Counted from the first letter of the stretch, positions 1-8,246 are shown. The stretch is 29,506 bases of DNA from Obelidium mucronatum (GCA_025765595.1 JAIVFH010000312.1:1-29506), one strand, 5' to 3'. Notes: generated by a model from the sequence alone, not told the origin. Numbers and translations are program-made.

Positions 1-644
1 TGACCAAAAGATTGTTTGTAGAGTGCATCAATGACATGATTAATAACTTCAGGGAGATTGACAAATGGACGGAATGCGGCATTGGTTGGATCAGCACGCA
101 TCTTGGTAAGAATGTTGGAGAATTGATTGTAGTATTCACTAATTGACTCATGTGACAGATGTTGAAGTGTAATCCACTCTTTGATGGTTTCCTTCATATC
201 GGTCTTAGTCTGTGCGTTGTAGTATGTCTGGAGGTTTCGAATCCAGGTACGTGCACATTTGGTGTTTTGCTGACATATGTTCAATAGGGCAGCAGAAATG
301 TTCCACTTGATGATACGTTGCATCATCTTGTTATTTGCGTAAGACCCTGGGCAATTATTTGGAACATTGGTCAGTTGAAGAACCCATGGATCATTCGGGT
401 CTTCGTGGTTATCCCAGACTGCAAGTTCAAGTAACTGTGGATCATCAGTAATAGCACCATTTGGACCATAAGGGACCAAGTAGTTGTTGATATTATCATC
501 ATGGGATTCTGGATCGAGACGAATGGTGTGGAGAACGTTGTTTTGGGCTGCAACACCTTCAATGTCATCAACCCACTGGTGGAAATCGCTGATGTTATCA
601 TGATCAAGCGTAAAAGTTGTTTTCAAGTTGTTGCTGGTTGTCAT
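1..644 (-). CDS. LTR-retrotransposon Gag, N-terminal part (copia-like), runs off left edge
   Basis: From the ATG at 644 the minus strand stays open for 214 codons to the window edge. The product starts MTTSNNLKTTFTLDHDN and is acidic and hydrophilic. It then shows a pattern typical of retroelement capsid proteins: a Trp-Ile-Arg-Asn-Leu helix, a Leu-rich segment and SHESISEYYNQFSNIL, which matches the 'E-S-I-x-E-Y-x-x-x-F-x-x-I' signature of Ty1/copia and related Gag proteins. Gag packages the element RNA into cytoplasmic particles. A putative LTR lies 260 bp upstream at 905-1071. Assignment to copia rather than gypsy rests on the short TGTTG...CAACA LTR and is inference, because protease, integrase and RT lie outside the window. 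The reading frame is intact as far as visible. Confidence 0.62.
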   Translation of the reverse strand, partial: MTTSNNLKTTFTLDHDNISDFHQWVDDIEGVAAQNNVLHTIRLDPESHDDNINNYLVPYGPNGAITDDPQLLELAVWDNHEDPNDPWVLQLTNVPNNCPGSYANNKMMQRIIKWNISAALLNICQQNTKCARTWIRNLQTYYNAQTKTDMKETIKEWITLQHLSHESISEYYNQFSNILTKMRADPTNAAFRPFVNLPEVINHVIDALYKQSFG

Positions 645-904
645 TTTTTAGTTGAAGTCAGAAAAAATTTTGAGGCGTAGTAGTTGGGGGTTAGTTGAGT
701 TTCAAGTGTTTCAAGTAGTAGAAAGTTGTAGTTGTTGTAGTAGAATAAACTGGTTTTAATAAGTAGTTTTAGATGTTTGTAGTAGAGTTAGAAGCTGTAG
801 CGGCTTTGGTAGTAGCGGCTGAGGTGCTTGTGTAACAGTAAATGCTTGAACGTTCCGGCTTTTTAAGGGTTCCCTGACTAATTGGTACAGAAAAATTTAA
901 CAGA
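645..904 (-). other. Untranslated leader between putative copia LTR and gag
   Basis: There is no convincing ORF here. The minus strand is rich in CTAC and CAAC triplets (ACTACTAC, CAACAACTAC), as in many retrotransposon leaders. I looked for a tRNA-complementary primer-binding site just inside the LTR end at 904 and saw no clear match to the initiator-Met site. Confidence 0.4.
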
Positions 905-1071
905 TGTTGAGTAATAAGACTTCTTAATCTGTTGTAGAGGGACTGGAAGCGGTGCTGGTTCTGTAGACAGGTGAGCTGATCGTTGTGTGCACTAGAGAGA
1001 TTTTGGAGAGAATTCTTAAACTTTATTTCCAAACATGGAGCTTGCAACATGAGTTTCATGTGCCTCCAACA
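905..1071 (-). mobile_element. Putative 5' LTR of the copia-like element
   Basis: This 167-bp segment begins TGTTGAGT and ends CTCCAACA on the plus strand, so it has TGTTG/CAACA inverted ends like many Ty1/copia LTRs. It contains AATAAA on the element strand near 1025-1030. It sits directly between the gag leader and the start of gypsy gag homology, as expected if the copia-like element inserted into the gypsy gag. The partner LTR is outside the window, so identity between the two LTRs could not be tested. Confidence 0.45.
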
Positions 1072-1467
1072 CTCTGGACCCAAGTTTCCATCAAGTACAA
1101 GATTGCTTTTGTTGTTTCCTACCTTGGTGGTAATGCTGCCAAGTGTACATCAACCACGTCGCCAAGCCTGAGCTCAAGTTCAAGAGCTTTCAGGAATTTG
1201 CTGATGTTTTTGCCACCTTCTTCGGCGAAGACCCTCGTGTCGCTGAAGCAATTGCCAATTACAAAGCCAAGACCTTGACGCAAACTTCTTCTTGTCAAGC
1301 CAACGCCCGTGACTGAAGCAATCGCTAATGACAGGGCCAAGACCTTGACGCAAACTACTTCTTGCCAAGCCTACGCCCGCGATTTTCTCCGCTGGATTGC
1401 TGGTACTCAACACAACAATTACACCAAGATGCTTATGCTCAAGCAAGGTCTTAAGCGTCTCGTAAGA
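1072..1467 (+). pseudogene. Ty3/gypsy gag remnant, 5' piece
   Basis: Plus-strand frames encode a broken Ty3/gypsy Gag: KIAFVVSYLGGNAAK, then in another frame PELKFKSFQEFADVFATFFG, then a FLRWIAGTQHNNYTKM-like segment. Frameshifts occur near 1150 and at a 70-bp tandem duplication (1244-1383). The protein continues at 7365 on the far side of Ngaro-1 with IDGLEPQPTKLSM. The piece starts abruptly at the copia LTR border, so the N-terminus should lie beyond the copia-like element. It is not functional. Confidence 0.68.
1244..1383 (+). repeat. 70-bp tandem duplication inside the gypsy gag remnant
   Basis: Two adjacent 70-bp copies (1244-1313 and 1314-1383) each run from TGAAGCAAT to GCCCG(T/C)GA(C/T). 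They differ at roughly ten positions, so the duplication is old or the copies have decayed. Because 70 is not a multiple of three, the duplication shifts the gag frame. Confidence 0.75.
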
Positions 1468-1516
1468 ATTATACCAATAAAGTCATACTTGTTCAGTTAT
1501 GTGAAGACCGACGCTC
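1468..1516 (-). repeat. Ngaro-1 split repeat B2 (3' terminus)
   Basis: These 49 bp, from ATTATACCAATAAAG to GACCGACGCTC, are identical to B1 at 1855-1903. On the element strand this is the outer 3' end. It borders gypsy gag at 1467. Confidence 0.85.
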
Positions 1517-1544
1517 CCCGGAGGAGTCTCCGCGGGAGCGTCGG
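1508..1544. repeat. Perfect hairpin at the inner edge of Ngaro-1 B2
   Basis: CCGACGCTCCC (1508-1518) pairs with GGGAGCGTCGG (1534-1544). Nested inside is CGGAG/CTCCG with a GAGT loop, giving 16 pairs with one unpaired C. A reduced version (CCGAC...GTCGG) occupies the same place beside B1 at 1893-1910. It may be a structure used in transcript folding, priming or recombination of the element. Confidence 0.7.
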
Positions 1545-1749
1545 TGGCCTGCACTGAACAGCAGGCCAGACTTTATTTACGTATTCTACAGAAATCAGAA
1601 AACCCGTGTTACCGGGAGAGGGGTTGTGGGAATTTTGAGTGCGTGAGGGCTGGCAGAGCCAGCTGAGGAATAAAGTCTGGGGTGCTGTTCAGGGCGGGCC
1701 ACGGAGAAAGGGTGGATTGAGGGTGGGTCGCTCGCCCGCGCTGCGGGGG
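1517..1749. other. Ngaro-1 segment between B2 and A2, non-coding
   Basis: These 233 bp separate the B2 and A2 repeats. Canonical Ngaro termini have A2 and B2 adjacent, so this spacer is extra. It contains the second half of the B2-edge hairpin and a GC-rich stretch before A2. CAGACTTTATT near 1567 and its complement AATAAAGTCTG near 1671 form a long-range inverted repeat. I see no ORF supported by homology. Confidence 0.5.
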
Positions 1750-1860
1750 TTGGAAAAAGGAAAATGCTGTAAATTGGTAATTTACGGCTTTTCCAGGCTT
1801 GACTGGCGGGATCTCTCAATATATCAATCCCGCACAGTCAACCCTCAAACGCGTATTATA
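1750..1860 (-). repeat. Ngaro-1 split repeat A2
   Basis: These 111 bp, from TTGGAAAAAGG to GCGTATTATA, are identical to A1 at 7252-7362. They overlap B1 by the six bases ATTATA, the expected circle-junction form of an A/B boundary. Confidence 0.9.
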
Positions 1861-1903
1861 CCAATAAAGTCATACTTGTTCAGTTATGTGAAGACCGACG
1901 CTC
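1855..1903 (-). repeat. Ngaro-1 split repeat B1
   Basis: These 49 bp match B2 (1468-1516) exactly and directly abut A2. B1 lies 3' of the recombinase ORF on the element strand. Confidence 0.85.
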
Positions 1904-1973
1904 TGTGTCGGAGCCTGTGCTGAAAAAGGGGCCATAACTGAAGAGAAGGTGGGATTTATTGGTGTAGAGGGTG

Positions 1974-3350
1974 TCATACAAAGTACGAATACTGGGTAAT
2001 GTTTGTGAGCCACTCATGTGTGGTGGTAATTGGGTCCTGGCCCTCGCCTGCATGTGCCGCTGCTATGGCAAACTGGCTGTAGTGTTTGGCAGATTCTGGT
2101 GAACGCCAACCGCCTGCAGCCATGACAATTGCATTGCTCTCGCTTTCGAGGGCGGCAGAAATGGCGTTCTCCACGCGGAAGCCATATAGGGTTTCACCAT
2201 TGAAGGCGTCCAGTTCTTTGAGGCAGCTTTGGAAGTCACGCACAAAGCTGTCTGGATCGGCGTGTGGGCGGGGGTTTGCTGGTCCATGCCGCATGTTGAA
2301 GAATACAAAGGGATGGCCAAAAGTGAGGTTGGCATCACAGAGAGCGCAGTCCCTGGTGTATAGGCGCAGGGCTTCCAAGAAGCCTGCGTCTTGGATCGTG
2401 AAGCGGTCGGGGGTCTTGACAGAGGCTGTCTTGCCTGCCACCATGGTGACTAGGATGCCGGAGTGGTCAGGTAGCCAAAGGAAAGTGGAGGTGCGAAGCC
2501 TGGCTAGGTCACCTGGGCGCCTCCCTGAGGTCTGGCACATAAGTAGGAAACACCAGAACTGGCGCCAGCGAAGGTGCTCCCAGGGGGAGTGGTTTGGGTC
2601 AGACAGTCTTGGTCTGATGAGAGAGAAGATGGATCCCAGGGTGTGTGGTGGGATGGGGGGTGCTTGGAGAGGTGTTACGCCGTGGGTGTTAGCTTCTTTG
2701 AAGAGCCTGTCCACGTGGTGTCGGACTAGTTTGGCGTCAGCTGGGTTGCCTGAGCCTTTGCGTGGGTCCCATGGGCCAATAAGACCAGAGTCGGTGAGGG
2801 CGGTGCGCAGCTTGCTTGCTGCCCCTTGGATGGAGCTTGGGGCGGCCTTGATGTGGCAGACTGTAGGGTCGCATTCTGCAAAGGTGCGCTTTCCCACTCG
2901 GGCGGAGTTGTGCCGGTTGCAGGAGTCGCCGTGGTACTGGGTGCGGCCCTTCAGCTCTTTTGAGATGAGGTAATCCACCACATCTGTGGGCGCAGCGGCG
3001 CGTATGTCAGTGGCAGGGCGCGCTGAGCGGGAGGCCAGGAAAGAGGTGAAGTGGTGGAGCTCTGCGGCGGCTGGCGTGGGGATAGATGGTAGAGTGGCAT
3101 GTAGTGCTGCACGGCGAGCAGCAATGTAGAGCTCGTTGACCTCTACTCTGGGCACGTCTTCCGCAAAGGTGGAGAGTTGTGAGCCACATTGCATGCAGAA
3201 ACGGGCAAGGCGCGGGTTTTCGCGACCACAGTCGCGGCAGCAGATGTCCTCGTCAGGTGACAGGGAGCAGCGTACGCACAAGGTTATGGTTGGTGCGCCC
3301 TGAAGGGACTGGGTTAGCGAACACGATTTTATTGGAGAATGAAGCACCAC
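1974..3350 (-). CDS. Tyrosine recombinase of Ngaro-1 with N-terminal zinc ribbons
   Basis: This 458-codon ORF encodes the integrase of the element, which inserts circular cDNA by strand exchange. The N-terminus has clustered cysteines, CVRC...CCRDCGREN...CMQCGSQL, the spacing of a double zinc ribbon (residues about 25-60). The C-terminal half shows the recombinase pattern: SGRRPGDLARL with the first catalytic Arg, YGFRVENAIS where box II His/Arg is expected, and GWRSPESAKHYSQF with the nucleophilic Tyr. The box II histidine is not obvious. The ORF overlaps the RT ORF by 22 bp in another frame and has no ATG before the zinc ribbon. CTAAC followed by CCCTTCAG near 3297-3320 looks like a branch point and splice acceptor, so expression by splicing is plausible. 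Confidence 0.8.
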   Translation of the reverse strand: MVLHSPIKSCSLTQSLQGAPTITLCVRCSLSPDEDICCRDCGRENPRLARFCMQCGSQLSTFAEDVPRVEVNELYIAARRAALHATLPSIPTPAAAELHHFTSFLASRSARPATDIRAAAPTDVVDYLISKELKGRTQYHGDSCNRHNSARVGKRTFAECDPTVCHIKAAPSSIQGAASKLRTALTDSGLIGPWDPRKGSGNPADAKLVRHHVDRLFKEANTHGVTPLQAPPIPPHTLGSIFSLIRPRLSDPNHSPWEHLRWRQFWCFLLMCQTSGRRPGDLARLRTSTFLWLPDHSGILVTMVAGKTASVKTPDRFTIQDAGFLEALRLYTRDCALCDANLTFGHPFVFFNMRHGPANPRPHADPDSFVRDFQSCLKELDAFNGETLYGFRVENAISAALESESNAIVMAAGGWRSPESAKHYSQFAIAAAHAGEGQDPITTTHEWLTNITQYSYFV

Positions 3351-5443
3351 AAGTTGTAGGGGTTGGGGATGTCCGTGATGGACTTGGATGGTGGGTGGTA
3401 GCCGCTGATGTGGCCTATGGCGCCCTTAGGGGCTAGGAAGGCCTTGTGGACTGCCTTTTGGTTGAGCTGGGCCCACCAGCTGTCCATCATCTCGGGGACC
3501 ACCAAGGCTGCGGCGGCATGTGATTGCAGTAGGTATTGGACCGCTGGTGCAATCATGGAGAATGGGGGGAAGACATAGGCTACGTCTGTCCGGCGGAGGG
3601 AGACTGAGAGCAGGTTGGTTCCTGTTGCTCCTGGAGATTCGTATCGGCTGTAAAAGCGCGGGAGCTTGGTGTTGCTGGAGGACGCCATGCCGTCGAGGTT
3701 GCATTCTCTTCCTATAACGGACATGGTGATGGCTTGTACCCTCTGAAATGTGGATTGGGAAAGCCGGTAGTCATTCCGTGGATCCTCCCGGGTGATTCCA
3801 TCTGCGACGTCATTCTCCTCTGAGCGGAGGTGGTGGATGATGAGTTTGCAATTGATGTGGCGGCAGAGGCGCCAAATGAGGGTGAGGAAGCCATTGATGG
3901 TTGGAGAAGTTGAAGAGCCCTTGTTGAGGCAGTGTACCGCAACCATGCTGTCTAGCCAGACATCAACCCATTTGTTGTGTAGCTCATCCTTGAATTGGCA
4001 AAGAGCAGCGAACAAGGCAAAGACTTCGCGGGCGTTGATGGATACACCTGCGCTGGGGAGAAGGTAGTCAGGGACCTCCTCTCCTTCGTGGCGAGTGCCA
4101 CCCTCGGTGACCAGGACGCCACCATGGCGGTTGTCATTGGCGTCCGTGTTGAGTTTGGGTCTAGCATCAATGGTGACATGCATGGGTGAGAGCCACTCAG
4201 CGCCACGCCAGTGTTCGGGGTGGGAAGGGTCTACACACAGCCATTCCTGGAGCTCGGTTCGTAGGAGAGGCGAGATGAGGATCGAACGGCCTCTGGTCTG
4301 GGAGGACAGGGCTGTGTACTGGTGGCGTGTGAAAGCCATGCCGCCCTGGAGGGCAAAGGACATATGAACGCATTTGCCCACAAATGATTCGAGGGCAGCG
4401 TATTGGACAGTGGGTTGGTGGATGAAGGAATGGAGGAGCGTCAAGAAGCGGGCCCGTTTGTCTGCCGGGAGCTCGAGGCGCCGCTCCAACAGCATGAGTA
4501 TAAAGCCCAGGTACCTGGGGGTGGATGATGGTAGGACTTGGGACTTGCGGCCAAAGAATAGGCCCAGTTCAGTGCCCAGGATCAAAAGGACATAGACAGA
4601 GTTGCTGACTCGCTCAGATGGCGAATTGGCACCCAGGAGTTCTCCCAGGCCGAAATCGTCAAAGAATACCATCAGTGGCATGTTGTAGGAGCGCAGGTAG
4701 CGGACAATTGCATCAGTGAGGATGAAGCAGACAAAGGAGGCGCTGTTCCAGCCAAATACGAGGACTGTGGAGACAAAGAATGTCCAGATCCCGTTTCGTT
4801 TCCAACGGAAACCAAAGTACTTTTGGGAACTGGGGGCGAGGCGGAAGTTGTAGTAGCATGCCTTGACGTCTACTACTGCCATGTGTGTGCCGATCCATTG
4901 GCTGAGTTGGCGGAGCGACTCGGGGTGGTGGGAGGGTGCAACTGTGTATTCATTTAGGCGGCGAAGGTCAGCAATTCGGCGCGGCTTGGTGGGCTCAACG
5001 CCGATGGGGTAAACCACATGTGGTGGGTTGGTTGTGTCGCATGGGCCCAATGGAATGCAGGCGCCGGAGCGGAGGTCATTCTCAAGCTCAGTGCTGAGGA
5101 ATGCTGTTAGGTGGGGTGGGGTGCCACTGTGGTTGTCTTGAAAGAGTTTGGGAGGGCGGGCGTCAGACTTCCAGAAGTCATTGATGTCCACACCGTGTTC
5201 TACAATCTTGAGGATCAGCTTCTCATGAGGGGAGAAGGCAGCTACCTTGCGCCAGGTTTCCAGGCGCGAGGCATCAACATTTCCTGCACGGAAGGCGTCG
5301 GGGCTCGGTAGGAACAGGTTGGCAGGGTTGCCGGATGCTCGGCCGGCCAGGACCTCTGCAATTGGGGGGTCGGGTGGGACTGGGTCCTTTGATATGGCAT
5401 TGTCGCCAAAAATACGTTGGAAGATGACACTATTTGGAATGGT
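3329..5443 (-). CDS. Reverse transcriptase / RNase H polyprotein of Ngaro-1
   Basis: The frame is open for 704 codons and copies element RNA to DNA. RT motifs are visible: PRRIADLRRLNEY, VVDVKACYYNFRLAP with a catalytic Asp, and VFFDDFGLG, a variant of the usual YxDD box. RNase H follows with LNTDANDNRHGGVL, SINAREVFALFAAL, VWLDSMVAVHCLNKGSS and ENDVADGITR, which carry the Asp/Glu/Asp/Asp set. The last 130 residues match the post-RNase H region of DIRS elements (FPPFSMIAPAVQYL, PEMMDSWWAQL). There is no ATG before the RT core; the frame begins just after TTTCCTAG at 5444-5447, a possible splice acceptor that would join it to Gag. No aspartic protease domain is seen, as usual for this class. 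Confidence 0.85.
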   Translation of the reverse strand, partial: TIPNSVIFQRIFGDNAISKDPVPPDPPIAEVLAGRASGNPANLFLPSPDAFRAGNVDASRLETWRKVAAFSPHEKLILKIVEHGVDINDFWKSDARPPKLFQDNHSGTPPHLTAFLSTELENDLRSGACIPLGPCDTTNPPHVVYPIGVEPTKPRRIADLRRLNEYTVAPSHHPESLRQLSQWIGTHMAVVDVKACYYNFRLAPSSQKYFGFRWKRNGIWTFFVSTVLVFGWNSASFVCFILTDAIVRYLRSYNMPLMVFFDDFGLGELLGANSPSERVSNSVYVLLILGTELGLFFGRKSQVLPSSTPRYLGFILMLLERRLELPADKRARFLTLLHSFIHQPTVQYAALESFVGKCVHMSFALQGGMAFTRHQYTALSSQTRGRSILISPLLRTELQEWLCVDPSHPEHWRGAEWLSPMHVTIDARPKLNTDANDNRHGGVLVTEGGTRHEGEEVPDYLLPSAGVSINAREVFALFAALCQFKDELHNKWVDVWLDSMVAVHCLNKGSSTSPTINGFLTLIWRLCRHINCKLIIHHLRSEENDVADGITREDPRNDYRLSQSTFQRVQAITMSVIGRECNLDGMASSSNTKLPRFYSRYESPGATGTNLLSVSLRRTDVAYVFPPFSMIAPAVQYLLQSHAAAALVVPEMMDSWWAQLNQKAVHKAFLAPKGAIGHISGYHPPSKSITDIPNPYNLWCFILQ

Positions 5444-5538
5444 CTAGGAAAGGCAGTTAACAAATGCACAAAGAAGTGGCCAGTAGAGGGCTTTATTTGG
5501 GGAGGACGGTTGGGGAATGGTGCCCTTTGGGCGGTCAT

Positions 5539-7216
5539 TCAGTTTGGGCGGCGGTCACTGCGGCTGCTGCCGCCGTTGTTGCTGCGGTCGTAGGGCTTGG
5601 ACCGTGGCTGGCACTGGGAACGGGTGCAGCTGTTTTGACCGCAGGTACTGCGACAATCTTGCTCCTTGTGGGAGGCGATGTTGGTGCGGCGGCAGTGGTT
5701 GCAGCCATGGCGGCCGTTGCTGGTCCAACTAGTGTTGCGCCTGCGGTCGCCAGTGGGGCGAGAGGCCTCCGTGATCTTCAGCTTGCTGGATGGCATAGCG
5801 GTCGATCTTGGCGGCCCACGCTGTTGGGAGACTGTTGCGTGCCGGTTCCTCCTTGAGGTGGTCCATGAGGAACCTTTGGGTCTGTTGAGGAGGGACACTC
5901 TTTTGGATGGAGTAGTCGGTGATTCTGGCTGCAGTGGTGTACTCGTCGAATGCTTGCATGTCGGTGATGATCGATGCAGAGTTGAGGATGGCCTCGATGG
6001 CCTGGCGGATGTCCGCGTTGCTGGAGTAGCCCAGCGTGGTGATTGTTGCGCGGAACGACTCGTCGAGCATGTCGAAGCGTACCTGAAGACAAACGGGTCA
6101 GTCAGGGGAGAGGTGGAGTGGGCAAAGGGTGGTGTAGGGGGGGGTCCCTTAGAGTGGGAGCATGGGTCCTAACACGCCGCCATCAGGAGCCGATCCCTGA
6201 TGGGTGCCTCTGTGCGGCGAGAGGGCTTAGGGTGGGGAGCGCGGAGCTCGTGAAAATGAGCGCGAAGCTCGCAAGGGTGAGCGCGAAGCTCGCAAAGGTG
6301 AGCGTGAAGCTCGAGGAGATGAGCGCGAGGCTCGTAATGGCGAGCGCGCAGCTCGTAGAAAAGGAGCGCGGGCTCGTAAATACGAGGGCAAGGCTCGTGG
6401 AGGTGGGCGCTGAAGCGCGGAAGTGCCGAAGGAAGTGAGCGCAAGGCTCGTAACGGTGAACGCGCGGTTCGTAGGAAGAAGCGCGGGCTCGTAGGTACGA
6501 GGACAAGGCTCGCAGGTGTGAGCGCGGGGCTCGCAGTGAGGGACTGGTAGTCGGCCCACGATGATACGGCCTAGCCGTTGGAGGAGGTCGCCCGGGACGG
6601 TTGCCGCTCCGTCGCGCCGGGACACGAGATAAGAGAGAGAAAAGAGAGAAGGGTATGAAGAACGAAAGGTTGACTAACCTGAAGCCTGGACGTGTCCTTG
6701 GGAGTTGCGGCGGTGGGTGCTTCGTCTTCGGAGGTAGCCTCGTTATCGGATGCGGGATCGTCGTCGGCGGCGGCAGGTTCGTGGCGAGGGCGTGGGCGGT
6801 GTTGCTGTGGTTGTTGCTGTGGTTGTTGCTGCTGTTGCTGCTGTGGGGCGCGGGCGGCACGGGCAGCGGTGATCGTAGCGCGGAAGCCTTCCATGCGGCG
6901 GGGAGGTGGTGGCAACGGTGGCACTACTGCGTTGTCGATGTTGCCAGTCGCGGATGGCGGTGTACTCTTCCCAGTCTGGGTCTTCCTGGACTGGAATGAC
7001 CGCGACCGGAACGTTGAGCCTAAAAACACCGTCCCAGTCTGCTCTGGGGTTGGCGTTGTCCGGGTGGTCGACCAGGGCACGGAAGACTACATCGGCGGTG
7101 GAGCCGACTGGGAGGCCCATAACACTGGTAATGACTCTTACCACGTCGTCCTGGAGGGTACTGAAGCGCATGGTCAGCACGTTCGTTTGCGCGGGGGTGG
7201 GGTTGGGGGCAGCCAT
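5539..7216 (-). CDS. Gag-like ORF1 of Ngaro-1, two exons with frame breaks
   Basis: The ATG at 7216 begins MAAPNPTPAQTNVLTM. The first exon ends at 6679 with LQ and a GTTAGT donor; exon 2 starts at 6082 after TTTGTCTTCAG and continues in phase as VRFDMLDESFRATITTLGY. The protein has a polyGln/Pro tract (residues about 110-135) and an acidic region. Near its end is a zinc-knuckle-like segment, CNHCRRTNIASHKEQDC, fitting a nucleic-acid-binding Gag. Two frame changes are needed, near 6930-6965 and near 5780-5830, so the copy is decayed, contains sequence errors or uses frameshifting. Codon use is GC-rich, unlike neighbouring gypsy DNA. Confidence 0.55.
6083..6678 (-). other. 596-nt intron in Ngaro-1 ORF1
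   Basis: Donor GTTAGT (6678-6673) and acceptor TTTGTCTTCAG (6093-6083) flank a segment whose removal joins two ORF1 exons in phase 0. At about 600 nt it is much longer than the 35-87 nt introns of the host genes in this window, because it contains a tandem array (6230-6540). Confidence 0.55.
6230..6540. repeat. Degenerate palindromic minisatellite in the Ngaro-1 intron
   Basis: About 14 imperfect copies of an 18-24 bp unit, typically GAGCGCGAAGCTCGYAA, follow one another. Each unit contains an inverted repeat, CGAGC or GAGC facing GCTCG, and could form a small hairpin in single-stranded DNA or RNA. Several copies keep a multiple of three. I consider the resulting plus-strand ORF (MSAKLARVSAKLAKVSVKL...) a by-product. 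Confidence 0.7.
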
Positions 7217-7251
7217 TCGAGCGGGAGCGGTAGCGAGCGGTGCGAAGGGGT

Positions 7252-7362
7252 TTGGAAAAAGGAAAATGCTGTAAATTGGTAATTTACGGCTTTTCCAGGC
7301 TTGACTGGCGGGATCTCTCAATATATCAATCCCGCACAGTCAACCCTCAAACGCGTATTATA
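7252..7362 (-). repeat. Ngaro-1 split repeat A1 (5' terminus)
   Basis: This is the outer 5' end of the element, identical to A2 at 1750-1860. The ATTATA at 7357-7362 meets gypsy gag sequence (TTGATGGTCTGG). Confidence 0.9.
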
Positions 7363-8246
7363 TTGATGGTCTGGAACCTCAACCAACCAAGCTCTCCATG
7401 CTCATGCGCAAGGCCATTGTCTTCGCTGAGCGCGTGTTTGCTAACAACAAACATTCTGGATCCTCCAAGGGTAACCAAGGTTCTGGTTCCAGCCCCTGTT
7501 CTAATAACCCAGGTGCAACCCTAACCCTAACCCTATGCTCGGAGCGCCCAGGGAAGGGCTGCTCAGGTGTTACTTGCCCGCCCAGTTTGGCAATGCAAAC
7601 TGTCAACCTTTCTGTTCCCTCATCATCAGATTCCAAGATTGTGCTTTCATGTACACTTATTGTTGGGGAAAATTTTTCTTTTTCTTCATCTCCAAACCTT
7701 ACCAAGCCCTTTTCTTTGGGTGCCTTCATGGATAGTGGGAGTTTGGCTTTGGCCTTATTTCCTTAGATTTTGCTCTAAGAAATAAAATACCTGTTATTCC
7801 TTCCTCCACTTTGTACAATGTTAATTTAGCAGATGGTTCGCGCTCTCGCTCCATTACTAAACAAACTGTACCTTTAATTTGTCAAATAGGTTCTCATACC
7901 GAAACAATGTCTCTTCTTGTTGCAGATATTTCATGCCCACTTATTTTAGGTCTTCCATGGCTTTGCCTTCACAACCCTTGCGTTAATTGGCGTCACATCC
8001 TAACCCCTGAGGCTTTTACGGCGTTGCCTTATTTTTTTCCAGACAATCCAGCTGTCAAGGATCTGGAGGTTTCTACCGCCAATTCTGACGATAGAGGAGT
8101 GCCTTTACGCTACAAGCAGTACTCGGATTAACCCTGCCAAATGTGCTTTCCATACCAGTTCTACAGAATTCCTGGGCCACATCCTCAGCCAATGGTGTCA
8201 AGATGGAGCCCGCCAAGGTTGCTACCGTTTCCAGTTGGCTGGCACC
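7363..8246 (+). pseudogene. Ty3/gypsy remnant: Gag C-terminus, aspartic protease, RT 3' edge
   Basis: The plus strand resumes gypsy coding after Ngaro-1. It holds the Gag end (IDGLEPQPTKLSMLMRKA), a Ser/Gly-rich linker and a retropepsin with the active-site triplet in AFMDSGSLALA. The protease C-terminus ILGLPWLCLHNPCVNW follows near 7945-8000 in a shifted frame. Near 8130 it jumps to NPAKCAFHTSSTEFLGHIL, which normally follows the RT catalytic core, so most of RT (including YxDD) is deleted between about 8095 and 8125. The remnant ends at GGCACC (8241-8246), where foreign DNA begins. Confidence 0.72.
7517..7535 (+). repeat. Short interstitial telomere-like repeat
   Basis: AACCCTAACCCTAACCCTA is three units of the TTAGGG-type telomere repeat in the gypsy Gag/protease linker. 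It could be chance, or repair of a break with telomeric sequence. Confidence 0.5.

Larger units (their letters stand above)
1468..7362 (-). mobile_element. Ngaro-like tyrosine-recombinase retrotransposon (Ngaro-1), complete
   Basis: The element reads on the minus strand: repeat A1 (7362-7252), Gag-like ORF1 with an intron, RT/RNase H (5443-3329), tyrosine recombinase (3350-1974), then B1 (1903-1855), A2 (1860-1750) and B2 (1516-1468). This A1-ORFs-B1-A2-B2 order of split direct repeats is the hallmark of Ngaro-type DIRS elements, which integrate by recombination of a circular cDNA and leave no target-site duplication. The A copies are identical over 111 bp, so the insertion is recent. ATTATA occurs at both outer ends and at the internal A2/B1 junction. 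The element lies inside gypsy gag: RWIAGTQHN... precedes it and IDGLEPQ... follows it. Confidence 0.85.

Noticed and set aside
2086..2973. 295-codon plus-strand ORF
   Set aside because: It lies antisense to the Ngaro-1 recombinase, whose motifs are clear. The ORF has no recognisable pattern and arises from GC-rich codon use.
5464..5856. Ala/Val/Gly-rich plus-strand ORF resembling a membrane protein
   Set aside because: It is antisense to the Ngaro-1 Gag zinc-knuckle region. The hydrophobic look comes from reading GC-rich Arg/Ser/Asn codons backwards.
6230..6540. CRISPR-like array
   Set aside because: Units are degenerate, contiguous and without unique spacers, and the context is a eukaryotic retrotransposon.
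6183..6860. 225-codon Ser/Arg/Leu-rich minus-strand ORF and its plus-strand counterpart
   Set aside because: They are translations of the intronic minisatellite. The repeated peptides follow from the DNA repeat and not from protein constraint.
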